The position numbers and the translations under genes are program-made. A stretch of DNA of 64,000 nt from Chryseobacterium sp. BLS98 (GTDB taxonomy: Bacteria > Bacteroidota > Bacteroidia > Flavobacteriales > Weeksellaceae), in assembly GCF_001045445.1 (NCBI RefSeq), contig NZ_LFNF01000004.1:124001-188000 (forward strand), in the 5' to 3' direction. Position 1 is the first letter of the stretch, and each line of letters opens with the position of its first letter. The notes beneath the pieces were generated by a model, which was not told the origin of the DNA, made no database searches, and saw only the letters and a program-made list of their open reading frames with translations. This document shows, piece after piece, positions 42,297-50,546 of the stretch.

Positions 42297-42596
42297 CTAA
42301 TTGGTTTTCTTATTCCATTCTGCTTTTACATCCTCTGCAGCATCTTTGGTTTTTTCCCAGGCTTCATTTGCTTTATCTTTAATATCATCCCAGGCATCAG
42401 CTGCATTGTTTTTTACTTTTTCAAACCAATCTTCCTGTTGGGCTTCCTCATCATTGTTTCTTTTTTCATTGATATACTCTTTAGCTCTGTCTGCAAGATC
42501 TTCAATTTTCCATTTCGCATTGTCTGCTGCATTCTTTAAAGAGTTTTCTGTGTTGTTTACTGCATTTTCCGCTTTGTTGTATTCTGAATTGTTCAT
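42297..42596 (-). CDS. LEA-like amphipathic helix protein
   Basis: A 99-residue, highly charged protein starting MNNSEYNKAENAVNNTENS (ATG at 42596, chosen over 42635 because the added MFIYWYTTIKYYI is not plausible). It has repeating 11-residue-like amphipathic helical motifs: LKNAADNAKWKIEDLADRA, KVKNNAADAWDDIKDKA, NEAWEKTKDAAEDVKAEW. It lacks Cys and hydrophobic runs. This is the composition of group 3 LEA or hydrophilin proteins, which protect proteins or membranes during drying and osmotic stress; similarity to lipid-binding helices is an alternative. The gene is alone, with its own terminator. Confidence 0.72.
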   Translation of the reverse strand: MNNSEYNKAENAVNNTENSLKNAADNAKWKIEDLADRAKEYINEKRNNDEEAQQEDWFEKVKNNAADAWDDIKDKANEAWEKTKDAAEDVKAEWNKKTN

Positions 42597-42733
42597 AATG
42601 TAATATTTTATTGTTGTGTACCAGTAAATAAACAATAACTATTCCTAAAATCCGGGACTACTGTTAAAGTTTTCTTAATCTTTTGTTATACTTTTCCAAA
42701 TCACCCTTATCTTTATTCTAAAAATTAACCATA

Positions 42734-43291
42734 ATGGAAAAGATACGCTGCGGCTGGTGCGAGAAAGATGACCTGTACCGGAAATATCATGATGAAGAGT
42801 GGGGACGTCCCACGTACGATGATAATATCATTTTTGAATTCCTGATTCTTGAAAGCTTCCAGGCAGGACTGAGTTGGTACACTATTCTTTCTAAAAGAGA
42901 GAATTTCAGAAAAGCTTTTGATCATTTTAATTATAAAAAAATTGCTCTGTATACGGAAGAGAAAATTGAGGAGCTCATGAATGATCCCGGAATTATCAGG
43001 AACCGCCTTAAAATAAAAGCAACAGTAAACAATGCGCAGAAATTTCAGGAAGTGCAGAAAGAGTTTGGAAGCTTTTCAAAATACATCTGGGGTTTTGTTG
43101 GAGGAAAGCCAGTGGATAACCGGCCTAAAGCGTTAAGTGATGTTCCGGCCGTTACTGAAATTTCAGATGCCCTGTCTAAGGATCTTAAGAAACGAGGATT
43201 TAAATTTATGGGATCTACCGTTGTTTATGCTCACATGCAGGCAACCGGAATGGTAAATGATCATATTGAAAGCTGTTTTATTAGAAGTTAG
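42734..43291 (+). CDS. tag: DNA-3-methyladenine glycosylase I
   Basis: A 185-residue base-excision enzyme that removes 3-methyladenine from alkylated DNA. Zinc ligands of the family are all present: Cys6 in RCGWC, His19 in KYHDEEWG, and His177 and Cys181 in NDHIESCF. The 3-methyladenine pocket residues lie in FEFLILESFQAGLSWYTIL (with the conserved Glu and Trp) and SKYIWGFV. Length and order match E. coli Tag. It is a single gene divergent from the LEA-like gene. Confidence 0.95.
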   Translation: MEKIRCGWCEKDDLYRKYHDEEWGRPTYDDNIIFEFLILESFQAGLSWYTILSKRENFRKAFDHFNYKKIALYTEEKIEELMNDPGIIRNRLKIKATVNNAQKFQEVQKEFGSFSKYIWGFVGGKPVDNRPKALSDVPAVTEISDALSKDLKKRGFKFMGSTVVYAHMQATGMVNDHIESCFIRS

Positions 43292-43516
43292 TTAATTTTA
43301 TTTTATTCAATTTTTAGGGATGTTTTTTGATTAAAATATAATTTGATAATTGTTTTTGGAAAGCTTAAGGCTTGTTATATGAGAGCAGTAAAGGGTTGTA
43401 GCTCATTCAATAAGAAATAATGTTTCAATTAATAGTGATTAAATAAGTACTTATTCACTGTTAAGTATGTTTATTGTGAATTTAATAAAATAAAAACCTG
43501 TTTTTAAATAAATTAG
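43292..43516. other. AT-rich intergenic stretch, no gene seen
   Basis: No coding frame with a credible start and no strong hairpin was seen. The end of the stretch leads into the promoter box of the YadA-head gene. Confidence 0.5.
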
Positions 43517-43524
43517 TATATTTG
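43517..43524 (+). promoter_or_regulatory. -7 promoter box for the YadA-head protein
   Basis: TATATTTG matches TAnnTTTG, 32 bases before the ATG at 43557. Confidence 0.55.
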
Positions 43525-43556
43525 CAGCCTCAAAAAATAACTATTTGTAATAGGCA

Positions 43557-44927
43557 ATGCATAACATCAGCAGACTTCAACTGTTCCTTCTTTTTTTACT
43601 CTTTAATCAATTTGTGTACGCACAGGTGGGGATCGGAACTTCTAATCCTGATTCTTCTGCCATGCTGGAAATCAGTTCAAAAAACAAGGGGGTACTTTTT
43701 CCAAGCGTACCTTTACGATCAGTTACAGATCAGGTAACCATTCAAAATCCAGCTGAAGGACTGATGGTATGGAACAACGGTACAGGATCATTAACAGATG
43801 CAGGTATTTATTACTGGAGTAAATCGAGATGGAATATGCTGTCTACCGATACAAACAATGGAACAAACGGCGGAAATATCGCTCCGTTTTCGGGATGGAA
43901 TACTTCAGCCACCAACAGTGGTAATTATGGAGGAGTTAATACCAATCTTTCTTTAGGGACCAATACTTTGGATGATCTTGTTTTCAAAGTTAATTCTATT
44001 ACAATGGGAAGGCTAGGAGTGAACAACTCAATAAGTTTTGGAACAGGAGCCAAGGCAGAACAAAACGGGATTGCTCTTGGTAGTTCCAGCAGTGCCTATC
44101 AGGGAATAGCAATCGGAATGAATACTTCTGTAACAGCTAATGAATCGGTAGCGGTGGGAGCAAATACTCAAATTTCCGGTTATCAGTCAACAGCAGTAGG
44201 ATTTAATGCTAAAGTGACGGTAAATGAGGCTATGGCTGTAGGGAACAATGCTGAAGCAGCAGGCTTTCAGTCAATTGCATTAGGATTTAATGCCAAAACA
44301 ACTATGAATGATGCAACGGCATTGGGAAAGAATTCTACAGCGTCTGGGTTCCAGTCTACGGCAGTAGGTTATAATGCAAAAACAAATTCCAATAGCGAAA
44401 CAGCAATAGGGTATAATGCACTCACCAATAACCAGAATTCTACCGCAGTAGGATCGGGTGCAAATGCTGCCGGTCAGTTTTCTACAGCAATAGGCTATGA
44501 AGCAGCAACTTCTCAGGCCAATGCAATTATCCTCGGGAACAATAATGCCAATATTGGAATAGGTACACCAACTCCCAATACTTCTACTAAATTAGATGTA
44601 AACGGGCAATATAAATTAGGTGAAAAGGGGAGTGTACAGAAAAACCAGATCAGCTTTGAAGCCTGGACATCGGTTTCTGTCAATAATCTGGCGCCCGGAA
44701 AATCTGTTACGCTTGAAATCCCTGTTCCTGCGAATATGCAACCAGGTTCTGTAAGAGCAGCAATTGTAGTTTCTCCGGCAGGCGATTTTGCCGGGAATAC
44801 TTCTTTTTCGGTATCCAATCCAAGAATGACTTCTATTACGAAAGTTACGATCAATCTCACCAATATCTCAGGCGGACCTGAAAGCTTGTATTCCGGACAT
44901 TTTTATGTGATGATTAATGAGTTTTAG
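43557..44927 (+). CDS. Secreted protein with YadA-like head repeats
   Basis: A 456-residue exported protein (signal peptide ending FVYAQ). Residues 24-95 are a module common in flavobacterial surface proteins (VGIGTSNPDSSAMLEISS, KNKGVLFPSVPL, YYWSKSRWNML). Residues ~172-337 hold about eleven 14-residue YadA-head (Hep_Hag) repeats of the form S-x-AxGxNAxxxxxxx, for example TAVGFNAKVTVNEA and IALGFNAKTTMNDA; alternate copies are more alike, giving a 28-residue super-repeat. The C-terminus (from SFEAWTSVSV) looks like a small beta-sandwich and ends VMINEF. There is no coiled-coil stalk or YadA beta-barrel anchor and no obvious T9SS tail, so attachment is unclear. It may trimerise as a left-handed beta-roll. 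Confidence 0.83.
   Translation: MHNISRLQLFLLFLLFNQFVYAQVGIGTSNPDSSAMLEISSKNKGVLFPSVPLRSVTDQVTIQNPAEGLMVWNNGTGSLTDAGIYYWSKSRWNMLSTDTNNGTNGGNIAPFSGWNTSATNSGNYGGVNTNLSLGTNTLDDLVFKVNSITMGRLGVNNSISFGTGAKAEQNGIALGSSSSAYQGIAIGMNTSVTANESVAVGANTQISGYQSTAVGFNAKVTVNEAMAVGNNAEAAGFQSIALGFNAKTTMNDATALGKNSTASGFQSTAVGYNAKTNSNSETAIGYNALTNNQNSTAVGSGANAAGQFSTAIGYEAATSQANAIILGNNNANIGIGTPTPNTSTKLDVNGQYKLGEKGSVQKNQISFEAWTSVSVNNLAPGKSVTLEIPVPANMQPGSVRAAIVVSPAGDFAGNTSFSVSNPRMTSITKVTINLTNISGGPESLYSGHFYVMINEF
44070..44537 (+). repeat. 42-base coding repeats (84-base super-repeat)
   Basis: These bases encode the eleven 14-residue YadA-head repeats. The words GGNTTNCAGTCNACNGCAGT and GGATTTAATGC recur at about 84-base steps (near 44178, 44262 and 44346), so the repeat has probably grown by doubling of an 84-base unit. 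Confidence 0.7.
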
Positions 44928-45174
44928 GGGGTTAACAAAATTTTTATAATTTTTAAGTTTCCAGCGAATTTTTTTAGATTGACAAGTAATTTTTTTTGCC
45001 AAGTATGATTTATCATTAATAAATAATCAGAGACTTTATAGAGAATCCGGATGAAAAAATTATTATATGGAATAATAGAGCACGGAAAATAGGTATATAA
45101 TACGACTCATTGGCCAAATATTATAATAATCAATTGAAGATAAGTGATTTACTACATTTGATAGTCTAACATTT
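44928..45174. other. AT-rich intergenic stretch, no gene seen
   Basis: Only a 13-codon frame (MKKLLYGIIEHGK, 45051-45092) and a stray TACATTTG (about 45154) were noticed. Neither has a supporting gene. Confidence 0.45.
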
Positions 45175-45218
45175 ATACACAGCTCCCTATACTTTATAAA
45201 ATATAGGGAGCTGTGTAT
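45175..45218 (-). terminator. 17-pair hairpin at the end of the T6SS cargo island
   Basis: Perfect arms ATACACAGCTCCCTATA (45175-45191) and its inverse (45202-45218) with a 10-base loop. It lies 61 bases past the immunity gene stop. The trailing minus-strand run (AAATGTT) is T-poor, so terminator strength is uncertain. Confidence 0.6.
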
Positions 45219-45278
45219 GAGATTTAGAATGGTATTTCGTAAAATTTGCTAAATTTAGCATAATCTAAAAAATTGTAT

Positions 45279-45881
45279 TTATTTTTCAATTGGAGGAAGT
45301 CCCTGTAAAGCCCTGATTCTGTTAACTTGAGTGAGGTCCTCACCTGAAAATTGTTTTAGTTTATTTTCGTCTTGAAATTTATTCCAACTATTTGATTCTT
45401 CAATCTCTTCTCCATATAATTCTGTTAAAACTTCAGTGAAACTGTTTGCAACAAAATCCAAATTATAATAATCTGATTCTTTTTCGTGATCTTCAATAAT
45501 TATTTCTTTGTCTTCAACAATGAACTTTTGTTCGTGATCCCATCTTACAATGGTTGGATTATTTTCATTACTTCTGAAGTCATAACAAAGGAAGTTACCA
45601 CCAGGATCCATTGTAATAGGATATACTTTTTCAGGAATTTTATTTTTTAATTCTTGATATAGAGAAATAATGTTTTCTTCGGAATCTAAATTGAAGTTCA
45701 AAAGTTCCCCGAATGCTTTTCCAACCTGTCTGTTTGTATCAATTGTATTAGGAGACGGCGTAGCAGCATTATTTTCTAAAACTACATTTATGTAATCTGA
45801 AGGAAATTTGATTCCTAAAATTTCTTCAACTTTTTGAATTGAATTGGTATCCTTTAATTCTTTTTTATATAACCATTTCAT
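45279..45881 (-). CDS. SUKH (SMI1/KNR4) family immunity protein
   Basis: A 200-residue cytoplasmic protein of the SUKH superfamily, which supplies immunity proteins for many polymorphic toxins. The N-terminal signature is IQKVEEILGIKFPSDYINVV, followed by KVYPITMDPGGNFLCYDF and PTIVRWDHE, all typical of SMI1/KNR4. It lies 32 bases downstream of the nuclease effector on the same strand and is the last gene of the cargo unit, the normal place for a cognate immunity gene. It should bind and block the C-terminal nuclease domain of the effector. The C-terminal extension (NKFQDENKLKQFSGEDL) is beyond the core fold. Confidence 0.88.
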   Translation of the reverse strand: MKWLYKKELKDTNSIQKVEEILGIKFPSDYINVVLENNAATPSPNTIDTNRQVGKAFGELLNFNLDSEENIISLYQELKNKIPEKVYPITMDPGGNFLCYDFRSNENNPTIVRWDHEQKFIVEDKEIIIEDHEKESDYYNLDFVANSFTEVLTELYGEEIEESNSWNKFQDENKLKQFSGEDLTQVNRIRALQGLPPIEK

Positions 45882-45913
45882 AAATTAAATATTTTGACTT
45901 ATCAATTATTTTT

Positions 45914-47584
45914 TTATCTAACTCCTCCTCCCCAAATGCTATTTCCTCCAGTATGGCCGGTACTTCCATGAATACTTCTATCAACAAGCTCCATTACTCC
46001 TGTTTGCTCATTGTGATGCCATGTAAGTCCAGCAGGACGAGGTTTATGATTCATAATATCCAACAATTGTTGATCTGTAAATTTGCTTGCAAGAGCTGGG
46101 TTTGCAGCAATCTCATCTGCTAATTTTTTTGTACAGTGAGTGAATTGGCTAGGATCACTTGCTACTAACAAATTATTTGGAAGTGTCGTTGTAAATTTAG
46201 AATCAAATACAGGAAATACTCCATCTACTTTTTGACCATTTACTATAACTTCAGTTTTTGCAAAGGGAACTCCTGTAACGGGATGTACACTTCCATCTAA
46301 TGATTGATTAATAGTTTTTAGGCTGCCATCAGCATTAAAATTACATCCATTATGTACCAGAATTCCATCTTCTGTTACATAATAGTTCTCATTGGCCTCA
46401 ATATCAAAATTATAAACTTTTTCGTAATGTGGCAATACTTCAATACTAATTATAGTGGTATAATTTCCTCCTTTAAGATGGAGAATGTCGCCTGCACTCA
46501 AATCTTTGGCTTCTATCCATTCATCATTACAGAAGAAACGGTGCTCGGGAGTTACTCTCACAAATTCTCCTGTAGGAAGTTCTATAGAAAGCATCTGTAG
46601 GGTAAACCGTTCGTGTTTTTTTAAAATGGGCTGGTACTCCTGTTCTTTGGTGAGCTCATTATAAGTAAGCACCAGATCACCTTCATACAGATCCTCAATA
46701 TTCTGCAATCCGTTTGGAGTATGAACCTTGGTGCCTGCAGGAAAACATACCTGTGTAGCTCCATGAGCGGCAAAAATTCCAAGAATAAGGCTTATGCCGC
46801 TTTCTTTCAGTTTTTCAAGAGTATCTTTATCGCTGCTCCATATATTGTACTGGTCATAATAGGCACCACCAATTCCCAATCCTCTCAGCCACTTACAGGC
46901 GGCCGGAAGGTTTTTAAATCCCTTGAATGTAAATTGCTCTATGAGTTCCTTTCTGGCTGTATTCATAAACTGTTGTCCAAAGGTGGTGGCAAATCTGCTG
47001 GCTCCCTCTCTCAAAGTTGTGGCACCTGCCGCCGCAGAACCTGCACCTGCAACCATTGACGTTGCTCCTCTTCCGGCAAGAAATCCAAAGGCAAAATTGG
47101 CTACATGCCCCAAGTTGGTAAGTGCGGCACTTCCCCAGGCTTCCCAAACTGTTTCTTTGGGAGTAATAGTTCCTCCTTCTACCGGACATACCATAACAGA
47201 AGAAAGGGTTAGGGTTTTGTGATCCTGGATGGAGAATTTTTGTGAAGTATTCGTCCACTTTCTTTGTTCAGCAGCAGCTTTACATTTTATCAGACCTATG
47301 GCAACTGCTGCCAAGATCGCAGCAGCAATAATTGCGGCGGCCAGCCATCCGGGGCCCGGAATCATGGCGCATACTCCTACGGCAATCCCTGCTGCAGCTC
47401 CTGCCATGAAAGCTATGCTGCCCAGACAGACAAAATTATTCCCTTTGAGGGTATCCAGTTCTGTGGCAGCTTTGTCTCCACTAAAGGTTACAAAATCCTG
47501 ACTTGTGACCTTCATTTTTTTTGGTGCAACGCCTTTATCACAGACTAAATAATGTTTTTCGGTAAGATACTGTTCTTCTTCCAT
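45914..47584 (-). CDS. T6SS effector: PAAR-like, Hint and HNH nuclease toxin
   Basis: A 556-residue polymorphic toxin. Residues ~10-145 look like a PAAR-like (DUF4280) domain (YLVCDKGVAPKKMKVTSQD and VMVCPVEGGTITP) interrupted by an Ala/Gly-rich hydrophobic hairpin (~51-105). Further hydrophobic segments lie at ~165-190 and 264-276. Residues 280-413 form a Hint (hedgehog/intein) domain: start Cys280, TPEH (345-348), and the terminal VHN (His411-Asn412). The last ~140 residues are the toxin, ending in a WHH-type HNH/endonuclease VII motif: Trp522-His523-His524 (GLTWHHNEQTG), His539 and His544 (GHTGGNSIWGGG). The Hint domain could free the nuclease after delivery. It begins 4 bases after the upstream gene. 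Confidence 0.85.
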   Translation of the reverse strand: MEEEQYLTEKHYLVCDKGVAPKKMKVTSQDFVTFSGDKAATELDTLKGNNFVCLGSIAFMAGAAAGIAVGVCAMIPGPGWLAAAIIAAAILAAVAIGLIKCKAAAEQRKWTNTSQKFSIQDHKTLTLSSVMVCPVEGGTITPKETVWEAWGSAALTNLGHVANFAFGFLAGRGATSMVAGAGSAAAGATTLREGASRFATTFGQQFMNTARKELIEQFTFKGFKNLPAACKWLRGLGIGGAYYDQYNIWSSDKDTLEKLKESGISLILGIFAAHGATQVCFPAGTKVHTPNGLQNIEDLYEGDLVLTYNELTKEQEYQPILKKHERFTLQMLSIELPTGEFVRVTPEHRFFCNDEWIEAKDLSAGDILHLKGGNYTTIISIEVLPHYEKVYNFDIEANENYYVTEDGILVHNGCNFNADGSLKTINQSLDGSVHPVTGVPFAKTEVIVNGQKVDGVFPVFDSKFTTTLPNNLLVASDPSQFTHCTKKLADEIAANPALASKFTDQQLLDIMNHKPRPAGLTWHHNEQTGVMELVDRSIHGSTGHTGGNSIWGGGVR

Positions 47585-47588
47585 GATA

Positions 47589-48395
47589 TTACAGTTCTAA
47601 ATGAGTGTCCATAAAGCAATGATAATAGAAAAATTCACCCAGCTTTTCAGTAATGGTAAAATCAGATTTTAACAATATCCGGTCGTCATAAAGGTATTTT
47701 CCATTTACTTTGTATTCGGGATGCATATAATTATCTTTTGCAAATTCCCGTAATCTTCTGATCATTTTTTCATCCCGAATCATCATTCCCTCCACATTCC
47801 ATTCATCAAATTCCTGTTCTGTAGTTTTTTTTGATACGGAGAGATTGACGGGAATGACAACTCCGGCTCCGAATCGGTCCATATCTTCCCGCTTTACATA
47901 GCTTTTAGAACCTTCTTCAATGGGCTCTTTTCCAAATATGTAAAAAAACTGATACAGAAAATGGATATATCTGATGCTCTTTATCTCCATCTCTTCATTA
48001 GTGAGTTCGTATTCTTTAGCTCTGATAATTTCATAGGCTTCAATTGGGTGTGCATTGGTGAGCCATTCTTTAATCTTTGCCCATTTTTTCCGAATCATGT
48101 CGCCATTGTAAATTTTAGCAATTTCTCCTTTTTTATTGATTCCTACTTCCAAAGTGCTGTAGATACTGCATATTTTATTGGTCATTTCAGTAATCTGTAC
48201 GATGAGTGGATCTTCATACATTTCCAGGTTATACTCCGTTTCGGTAATTTCAAATATATGGTAATCTTCGTCAGGATCTTTTCCCTTATATGTAACAGAT
48301 GTTTTAATATTTATCTTGTAATTACTGTCCATACTGTGAACTTTGGTTTTGCCTATAATATCTGTATTATATTGATATTCTTTGCCGATCTCCAT
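47589..48395 (-). CDS. Unrecognised protein between VgrG and effector (candidate adaptor)
   Basis: A 268-residue soluble protein that I do not recognise. It starts MEIGKEYQYNTDIIGKTK, has a beta-rich first half (YKINIKTSVTYKGKDPDEDY, HIFEITETEYNLEMYEDP) and a helical, Lys/Glu-rich second half (IRKKWAKIKEWLTNAHPIEA, SIRYIHFLYQFFYIFG). There is no signal peptide, membrane helix or catalytic motif. It does not show the features of known loading adaptors (DUF4123, DUF1795/EagR, DUF2169). It lies 6 bases after vgrG and 4 bases before the effector, the position of a chaperone or adaptor that loads the effector onto VgrG. That function is inference from position. Confidence 0.75.
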   Translation of the reverse strand: MEIGKEYQYNTDIIGKTKVHSMDSNYKINIKTSVTYKGKDPDEDYHIFEITETEYNLEMYEDPLIVQITEMTNKICSIYSTLEVGINKKGEIAKIYNGDMIRKKWAKIKEWLTNAHPIEAYEIIRAKEYELTNEEMEIKSIRYIHFLYQFFYIFGKEPIEEGSKSYVKREDMDRFGAGVVIPVNLSVSKKTTEQEFDEWNVEGMMIRDEKMIRRLREFAKDNYMHPEYKVNGKYLYDDRILLKSDFTITEKLGEFFYYHCFMDTHLEL

Positions 48396-48401
48396 TTTTG
48401 A

Positions 48402-50546
48402 TTACTTATTAATATTTACTTTATTACCGTTGATCTGAACTTCTGAGCTTCCGGAAATATTTATTTTTTTGCTGCCTATTTTAGTTTCATCTGTAGAGGA
48501 AAGATTGATGTTTTTCTTAGCATCTATAATAATTTCTTTCCCATTGATAGTTATTTTTCCTTCTTTATCGATAATAATAGTGCTGGCTCCGACTACGATT
48601 TTAAATTCTGTATTGGCAGTCAGAGAAACCTTTCCTGTTTTATCCATTTGAAGTACTGAAGCATCCCCGACATTGATCATATTTGTATTTCCTGCTTTTA
48701 CTGTATTATTATTTCCAACAGTTACCGTTTTGTCATTATTAGCATTGGTCAGTGCATTCCCTGCACCGTCAAATTTCATATTGGCTCCTCCCTGGTCGGT
48801 TAAGAATACTGAACCTTCACCATCATTAAGTTCCAGTTTATTACCGCTTCTGCTGCTCAGGCTTTTCACATTATTTCCTGTTCCGCCACCGCCGCCAACT
48901 CCTCCATGAAACATACCGCCCATAACGAAAGGACGGTCAGGGTGCTGATGAACAAAATTAACGACTACCTGGTCACCAACTTCTGGAATGGCCATAAATC
49001 CACGGTTTTTACTGACCTTATCACTGCCTCCTGCATCAGGGGTCATCACACGGATAAATTCTGTGGTATCCTGTCCGTTCTGCCAGTCAAACTGAACCTG
49101 TATGCGGCCTTGATTTAATGGGTCTGTATTGGAAATTACCTTGGCAAACTGTGGTTCAGCTTTCGGGACTTCAAATTCAGGACGTGGAATAAAGCCTGTA
49201 TCTGCCGCTATAGCTTCAAAATTTCCTGTGTAATATCCCCGTGCATCTACCTCGTGACTGATTTCCGTGATCATGAGCTTGGTAAAATAGGCGGTTTGAT
49301 TAGTTGCAGATTTCCGCATTTCCACATCAGCAAGACATCCGGGATATAAAAATGGGACCGAAGTGCTTCCGGAAGTGATAAATACATTGACAGCTTTACT
49401 TCCTGCCGTTCCTTTTTGTGAGGCATCAATATCCATAAAGGTTGAAGCCTTGATAGGAGCTACTCTCAATGAAGGCGTGGTAAAGGTTGTTCTCGATATT
49501 TCATAAGCACGCTTTGCAATATCTGACTGATGGTTTATTTTTGAATCCCCTGTGGTAAGTTTTTCATTTTTGCTGCTGTTATAGCCATAAAAAGTAGGAT
49601 TTACATGCTGGGCTTTCATTTTGATCTTAATGTCATGTACACTGCTTCCATACACCAGCTGAACCGGTTTTTCCTGTGGAGGGAGTTTTCCGAAATGGAG
49701 TACTTCACCGTCATAATAAAACTGCTCCCCATAGGCTTCTGCTATTCTTGCCAGATAATTGTAGTGCGTTTCTTCGTATTGTGAACTGTAAGAAACATTT
49801 CCATGCTGGGAATCTACCCTGAAATCAAATTTATTGGAGCCAAGACCTTCTTTGATCACCCAGTCTGCAATACTGTTCAGGCTGATTTCCTGGCGCCCGC
49901 CAAAACTCTGAATATGCGGGGCCGCATCTAAAAGGATGGTAGGACTGTTTCCACTAAGGACAATATTCCCCAGACTTCCTTTATCCTGACTGAATCCTAC
50001 TTCTGTAATAACTCCCACGAAGTTTCTTTCAGGACTTTCCTCAACGTCTTTGTATTTGAACACGACTGTGATCCTTTTACCCAGGAAATTCTGCGCCTGT
50101 TCCAGATTGTGGTTTTCGGCACCTCCCAATGTATCATGGGCAAGGGTGAGATCAAACTCATGATGCTTAACGGCACTCTGGGTAAGTTTGAAATGCTTGA
50201 AATGTTTGATAATTTTACCTTCAATAATAATATCAAGCTTAATAACCCGGTTGATCCCTAAAAGCTCACTTTTGGGAATAGATCCGGCATTATGTATTTT
50301 AGAGGTTGGCTGGTCCGACCAGATTTTACTTTCCTTTATCAGTGGGGTATTCGGCCCGGAAGCCTGATTCAGAAATGTATTGCTGTAGGAGAGGGCCTGT
50401 CCGGCTGTCTGTACTGTTTTTTGAATTTTACTGTCGGCCTTTTTTACTGCTTCTTTGCCTGCATTATTAGCTGTAGCCTGCAGATTATCCAAACTTTTCT
50501 TGGATTTTGGATCTGGCTTTTTTGATGACTCATTATCTTGGAACAT
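48402..50546 (-). CDS. vgrG: VgrG type VI secretion spike protein
   Basis: A 714-residue spike protein of a contractile injection system, most likely a Bacteroidota T6SSiii. The ATG at 50546 is chosen; the longer frame would need a TTG at 50579. A basic, disordered extension of ~70 residues (MFQDNESSKKPDPKSKKSLD) precedes the gp27-like hub, which starts near VIKLDIIIEGKIIKHFKHFK and includes YEETHYNYLARIAEAYGEQF. The gp5-like OB domain is at ~470-560 (RIQVQFDWQNGQDTTEFIRV, then FVHQHPDRPFVMGGMF). A repetitive beta-helix needle closes it (KVSLTANTEFKIVVG to VQINGNKVNINK). No sheath, baseplate or Hcp genes are in the window, so this is an orphan vgrG cluster. Confidence 0.92.
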   Translation of the reverse strand: MFQDNESSKKPDPKSKKSLDNLQATANNAGKEAVKKADSKIQKTVQTAGQALSYSNTFLNQASGPNTPLIKESKIWSDQPTSKIHNAGSIPKSELLGINRVIKLDIIIEGKIIKHFKHFKLTQSAVKHHEFDLTLAHDTLGGAENHNLEQAQNFLGKRITVVFKYKDVEESPERNFVGVITEVGFSQDKGSLGNIVLSGNSPTILLDAAPHIQSFGGRQEISLNSIADWVIKEGLGSNKFDFRVDSQHGNVSYSSQYEETHYNYLARIAEAYGEQFYYDGEVLHFGKLPPQEKPVQLVYGSSVHDIKIKMKAQHVNPTFYGYNSSKNEKLTTGDSKINHQSDIAKRAYEISRTTFTTPSLRVAPIKASTFMDIDASQKGTAGSKAVNVFITSGSTSVPFLYPGCLADVEMRKSATNQTAYFTKLMITEISHEVDARGYYTGNFEAIAADTGFIPRPEFEVPKAEPQFAKVISNTDPLNQGRIQVQFDWQNGQDTTEFIRVMTPDAGGSDKVSKNRGFMAIPEVGDQVVVNFVHQHPDRPFVMGGMFHGGVGGGGGTGNNVKSLSSRSGNKLELNDGEGSVFLTDQGGANMKFDGAGNALTNANNDKTVTVGNNNTVKAGNTNMINVGDASVLQMDKTGKVSLTANTEFKIVVGASTIIIDKEGKITINGKEIIIDAKKNINLSSTDETKIGSKKINISGSSEVQINGNKVNINK

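Noticed and set aside
44070-44537. Regular repeats that could be read as a CRISPR array
   Set aside because: The repeats lie within one open frame, encode YadA-head units of fixed 14 residues, have no unrelated spacers and no cas genes nearby.
45051-45092. 13-codon frame MKKLLYGIIEHGK near the T6SS island
   Set aside because: Too short, with no promoter or homologue to support it; it could be the start of a lost exported protein, but the evidence is too thin to call a gene.
45154-45161. TACATTTG promoter-like box on the plus strand
   Set aside because: No rightward gene follows; it runs into the hairpin at 45175 and the opposite-strand immunity gene. It is a chance match in AT-rich DNA.
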